Below, piece after piece: positions 6,648-8,520 of a DNA stretch of 8,520 nt. Numbering within the stretch: position 1 is the stretch's first letter; each line of letters begins with the position of its first letter. The stretch spans positions 1 through 8,520 of the forward strand of contig VBJE01000226.1 in assembly GCA_005879675.1 (NCBI GenBank), written 5' to 3'. This DNA is from Chloroflexota bacterium (GTDB lineage Bacteria > Chloroflexota > Dormibacteria > Dormibacterales > Dormibacteraceae). Position numbers and translations under genes: made by a program. Below the pieces are notes generated by a model. That model saw only the letters and a list, made by a program, of their open reading frames with translations. It made no database searches and was not told the origin of the DNA.

Positions 6648-7042
6648 GCGGACCTCCCCTCATCCTGCTTTTTGACGGGACTTGAGGGGTTTGAACGCGG
6701 ATGGCGCGCTGGGTTCGCCGGCGCGACCGGGCCGGCCGTGTGCTGGCCGTCGCCAACCAGGCACCGGGGGCGCTAGAGCTCTACGGCGTCACGAGGCAGG
6801 AGGCCGACCGCGCCGCCTGGACCGTGGAGCCCGCAGGGCGCCGGCTCGAAGGCGCGGCGGCGATCAACCGCGTCCTCGCTGAGCTCGGCGGCGGCTGGCG
6901 CGCGATGGCCGCCCTTTACCGCGCTCGACCGGTGGCCGCGGCGGAGGAGGCCTTCTACCGCTGGTTCGCCGCCCGGCGCTCGCGCTTCCACCGCTTCGGC
7001 GTCACGCCCGAGTGCGACGAGCCCGGCGCGCGCTGCGCGTGA
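6644..7042 (+). CDS. DCC-family (DUF393) thiol-disulfide oxidoreductase, putative UxxU selenoprotein with two in-frame UGA codons
   Basis: Read from TTG 6644 (overlapping the YndJ stop as TTGA), this is a 132-residue DCC/DUF393 protein. The N-terminal strand and redox motif read PLILLFDGT-UGA-GV-UGA-TR, where family members have FDGxCGxC. UGA is at codons 14 (6683-6685) and 17 (6692-6694), exactly the two active-site cysteines. The rest is intact: ARWVRRRDRAGRVLAVANQ, then LYGVTRQEADRAAWTVEPAG, RRLEGAAAINRVLAELGG, and FYRWFAARRSRFHRFG. Two C-terminal cysteines use TGC. DCC proteins are thioredoxin-like predicted oxidoreductases of unknown physiological partner. With Sec at both positions this would be a UxxU centre. 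The internal ATG at 6701 gives a 113-residue product without an active site and breaks the tight overlap, so I reject it as the start. Alternatives are suppression of UGA as Cys, or a pseudogene. Family assignment is firm; Sec decoding is inference. It is translationally coupled on both sides. Confidence 0.85.
6683..6694 (+). other. Two recoded UGA codons replacing the CxxC cysteines
   Basis: TGA-GGG-GTT-TGA occupies the place of the family's Cys-Gly-x-Cys. Each TGA differs from a cysteine codon (TGC or TGT) by one base. No other stop or frame break occurs between TTG 6644 and the TGA stop at 7040. Selenocysteine insertion is the most economical reading. Confidence 0.75.
6705..6725 (+). promoter_or_regulatory. 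Candidate bacterial SECIS hairpin
   Basis: CGCGCTGG (6705-6712) pairs with CCGGCGCG (6718-6725) over 8 bp, including one U-G pair, closing a 5-nt loop GTTCG (6713-6717). Eighteen nucleotides separate the second UGA from the loop, and 27 separate the first UGA from it. Bacterial SECIS elements lie within the coding region just downstream of the UGA. They have a short stem and a G at the start of the apical loop, typically some 16-37 nt beyond the UGA, as in E. coli fdhF. This hairpin fits for both codons. No bulged U is visible, and chance hairpins are common in DNA this GC-rich. Confidence 0.55.
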
Positions 7043-7743
7043 GCGACCTCCTTGCCCCGGAGCACGTCGGCGCCCTGATCATCATCGCCGTCGCGACGTC
7101 CGGGCTCATCGCCGCCGCGCGACGGCCGAACCCCGATGCATGGATGAAGGTGCTGGCGGTGGTGCTCGTCGTGGACGAGGTCAGCTGGTGGGTCTACCTG
7201 CTCGCCGGCGGCGTACCGGGCACCGTGCTCGCGCAATCGCTCCCCCTCCAGCTGTGCGACACGGCGATCTTCATCGCCGCGGCCGCGTTGTGGACGCGGC
7301 ACCCGCTGCTGGTCGAGATCACGTACTTCTGGGGCCTGGCGGGAACCATCCAGGCGCTTCTCACGCCTGACCTGCCGCAGCATTTCCCGAGCTACCCGTA
7401 CTTCCAGTACTACATCGCGCACGGAGGCGTGGTGGCGGCTGCCCTCCTGCTGGTGGTCGGGCTCCGGATTCATCCGCGCCCATGGGCGGTCGCCACGGTC
7501 GCCGGCCTGACCGTCGCGTACGCCGCGCTGATAGGCGCGGTCGACTTCGCCGCCGGCGCCGACTACATGTACCTCCGCGCCAAGCCGCCGAGCCCGACCC
7601 TCCTCGACGCGCTCGGCCCCTGGCCCTGGTACATCGGCGCGGCGGCGCTGATCGGCGTCGCCCTGTTCGCGGTCCTGGACGCCCCCTTCCGTTGGCGGCG
7701 CGTGGGGCCGTCAGCCGAGGGGCGAACCGAAGCGCTCCGATGA
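7039..7743 (+). CDS. YwaF/TIGR02206 family integral membrane protein
   Basis: This 234-residue protein with six or seven membrane segments matches the TIGR02206 (B. subtilis YwaF, TP0381) family. Visible motifs are LPLQLCD (68-74), YFWGLAGTIQALLTPD (96-111), a following histidine-containing helix (AHGG, 127-130), and the signature loop DYMYLRAKPPSPTLLD (175-190) ahead of GPWPWYI (193-199). The biochemical role is unknown. I chose GTG 7039 because it shares GTGA with the stop of the DCC-family gene, mirroring the overlap upstream; an in-frame start at 7012 would add nine residues of arginine-rich shadow. The gene closes the three-gene coupled set, so its product may work at the membrane with the YndJ-like protein and the redox protein. 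Its 3' end overlaps the convergent nitroreductase-like gene by 33 bp. Confidence 0.9.
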   Translation: MSDLLAPEHVGALIIIAVATSGLIAAARRPNPDAWMKVLAVVLVVDEVSWWVYLLAGGVPGTVLAQSLPLQLCDTAIFIAAAALWTRHPLLVEITYFWGLAGTIQALLTPDLPQHFPSYPYFQYYIAHGGVVAAALLLVVGLRIHPRPWAVATVAGLTVAYAALIGAVDFAAGADYMYLRAKPPSPTLLDALGPWPWYIGAAALIGVALFAVLDAPFRWRRVGPSAEGRTEALR

Positions 7744-8226
7744 CACGACCTCGTCGAACGGCTTGCGCTTCTTCTTGCCGATGACGTTCCGCTTCGGATA
7801 GCCGAAGGGCACGACGGCCAGCACGTCATAGGTGTCAGGCAGGCCGAACTCCAGGCGGACGTTCTCGAGCCCGGTGAAGCCCGTCCAGTTGGAACCCACT
7901 CCGTCGCCCCATGCGACCAGCAGCATCGACTGGATGGCGCGGCTCGCGTCCGAGACGGCGTACTGGCCGGTCGCCTTTTCATAACCGACGATCACGGCCG
8001 CCGCGGCGCCGGCGGTGTACGGGCCGGTGCGCACGAGGGAGCCGAGCTTGCGCAATCCCTGGCGGTCGCGCACGAGGACGAAGTGCCACGGCTGGACGTT
8101 GCGCGCGCTGGCGGTGAGCCGGCCCGCCTCGAGGATCCGGCGCACGACGTCCTCGGGGAGCGGGCGCGGATCGAACTCGCGTATCGCCAGCACGGTGCGC
8201 ACCGCCTCGAACACCGCGTTCGGCAT
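7711..8226 (-). CDS. Nitroreductase family protein (FMN-dependent oxidoreductase)
   Basis: This 171-residue protein has the nitroreductase-fold signatures. The N-terminal segment is TVLAIREFDPRPLPEDVVRR (11-30), followed by ILEAGRLTASARNVQPWHF (31-49), where the Arg/Ser/Asn-Gln-Pro-Trp-His region contacts FMN in this family. A helix with the SDASRAIQSMLLVAWGDGVGS pattern follows (92-112), and then VLAVVPFGYPKR near the C-terminus, ending with KKKRKPFDEVVSSERFG. The expected activity is NAD(P)H- and FMN-dependent reduction of nitro, quinone or similar compounds; the substrate is unknown. The length is slightly short but normal for compact members. It starts at ATG 8226 on the minus strand and is divergent from the next gene across 32 bp. 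The stop is TGA (complement of 7711-7713), inside the end of the YwaF-like gene. Confidence 0.92.
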   Translation of the reverse strand: MPNAVFEAVRTVLAIREFDPRPLPEDVVRRILEAGRLTASARNVQPWHFVLVRDRQGLRKLGSLVRTGPYTAGAAAAVIVGYEKATGQYAVSDASRAIQSMLLVAWGDGVGSNWTGFTGLENVRLEFGLPDTYDVLAVVPFGYPKRNVIGKKKRKPFDEVVSSERFGSPLG

Positions 8227-8258
8227 GGGTCCAATTGTCTTAGGTTTATTGCCCCGAG
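8227..8258. promoter_or_regulatory. Divergent intergenic region
   Basis: A 32-bp AT-rich gap separates the nitroreductase start from the rightmost gene. On the + strand, TAGGTT (8241-8246) fits the TANNNT -10 pattern used by many high-GC bacteria and would place transcription start just before ATG 8259, giving a very short leader. On the minus strand a GACAAT-like -10 lies close to ATG 8226. These are weak visual matches only; both promoters must lie in or near this gap or reach into the flanking genes. Confidence 0.3.
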
Positions 8259-8520
8259 ATGGACGAGCCCATGCCCCCCGAGCATCATCGCGAGCGCCGG
8301 ATCAGCAGCGAGGAGCACCGTGCCGCGTATGAGGCCGCCCGCGCGGCGCCGGCCGAACACAAGCCTCGGCTGATCACGTCCCGGTCCGTCGCGCCGCTGG
8401 TTCACGGCAGCGGCAGGGTCGGACGGGTCAACAACTGGCTCGCGGTCCACATCACCAAGGCCGTCGGCACGATGTGGGCGGCCTACCTGTTTGTGCTGAT
8501 CGCGCTTGTGTCCTTTCCTC
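8259..8520 (+). CDS. Conserved membrane-protein gene, N-terminal part, 3' truncated by window
   Basis: An open frame from ATG 8259 to the right edge, 87 codons, with strongly GC-biased third positions. The first 55 or so residues are hydrophilic and charged (EHHRERRISSEEHRAAYEAA, then a proline- and arginine-rich stretch). They are followed by VGRVNNWLAVHITKAVGTMW (residues 49-68), which leads into a membrane segment (AAYLFVLIALVSFP). The NNWLAVHITKAVGTMW stretch looks like a conserved family motif of small two-helix proteins, but I cannot name the family with confidence. ATG 8271 is an alternative start four codons in. It is divergent from the nitroreductase gene. Confidence 0.7.
   Translation, partial: MDEPMPPEHHRERRISSEEHRAAYEAARAAPAEHKPRLITSRSVAPLVHGSGRVGRVNNWLAVHITKAVGTMWAAYLFVLIALVSFP

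Noticed and set aside
6701..7042. DCC-family gene starting at ATG 6701 (113 residues) as the complete gene.
   Set aside because: It lacks the FDGxCGxC redox strand that defines the family, leaves a 53-bp gap where the frame still encodes family sequence, and ignores the TTGA overlap with the YndJ-like gene.
6644..7042. Pseudogene explanation for the two in-frame TGA codons.
   Set aside because: Both stops sit precisely on the two catalytic cysteine positions, no other lesion is present, and the overlaps on both sides are kept. Random decay would not produce this pattern. It is kept as the main alternative to test.

Overview
The window is GC-rich DNA (GC-dominated third codon positions, GTG and TTG starts, 4-bp stop/start overlaps). 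It looks like one chromosomal segment of a high-GC soil-type bacterium. The family mix (MpaB-type DUF2236 oxygenase, ABC1/UbiB kinase-like protein, YndJ, DCC-family and TIGR02206/YwaF proteins) suggests Actinobacteria or a neighbouring Terrabacteria lineage such as Chloroflexi or Dormibacterota. That placement is inference; there is no rRNA or marker gene here. I saw no mobile element, CRISPR array, tRNA or rRNA.

Left part (1-3941, + strand): a cation:proton antiporter with a C-terminal TrkA-N-like domain, cut by the left edge, then a DUF2236 oxygenase-like gene and an ABC1/AarF/UbiB-type kinase-like gene. The last two share a GTGA overlap. Middle (3942-5460): a short AT-rich junction, a metabolite:H+ symporter of the major facilitator superfamily with a good ribosome binding site, and a clear intrinsic terminator. 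From 5461 to 5558 there are three tandem hairpins, followed by a 63-residue two-helix membrane protein.

Right part (5751-7743, + strand): a tight three-gene set made of a YndJ-like membrane protein, a DCC-family (DUF393) thiol-disulfide oxidoreductase and a YwaF/TIGR02206 membrane protein. The genes are joined by TTGA and GTGA overlaps. A convergent nitroreductase-like gene (8226-7711) overlaps the end of the set, and a partial membrane-protein gene runs off the right edge.

The main discovery candidate is the DCC-family gene at 6644-7042. A conventional caller would start it at the ATG at 6701 and lose the active site. Read from the TTG at 6644, which overlaps the YndJ stop, it begins M-S-G-P-P-L-I-L-L-F-D-G-T-(UGA)-G-V-(UGA)-T-R. 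Both cysteines of the family's CxxC redox motif are UGA codons, and everything around them is intact. A GC-rich hairpin with a G-first loop begins 10 nt after the second UGA, where a bacterial SECIS element would be expected. Six other genes here end in ordinary UGA stops, and the same gene encodes its other cysteines with TGC. The best reading is a selenoprotein with a double-selenocysteine UxxU centre, although no sel genes are visible in this window.
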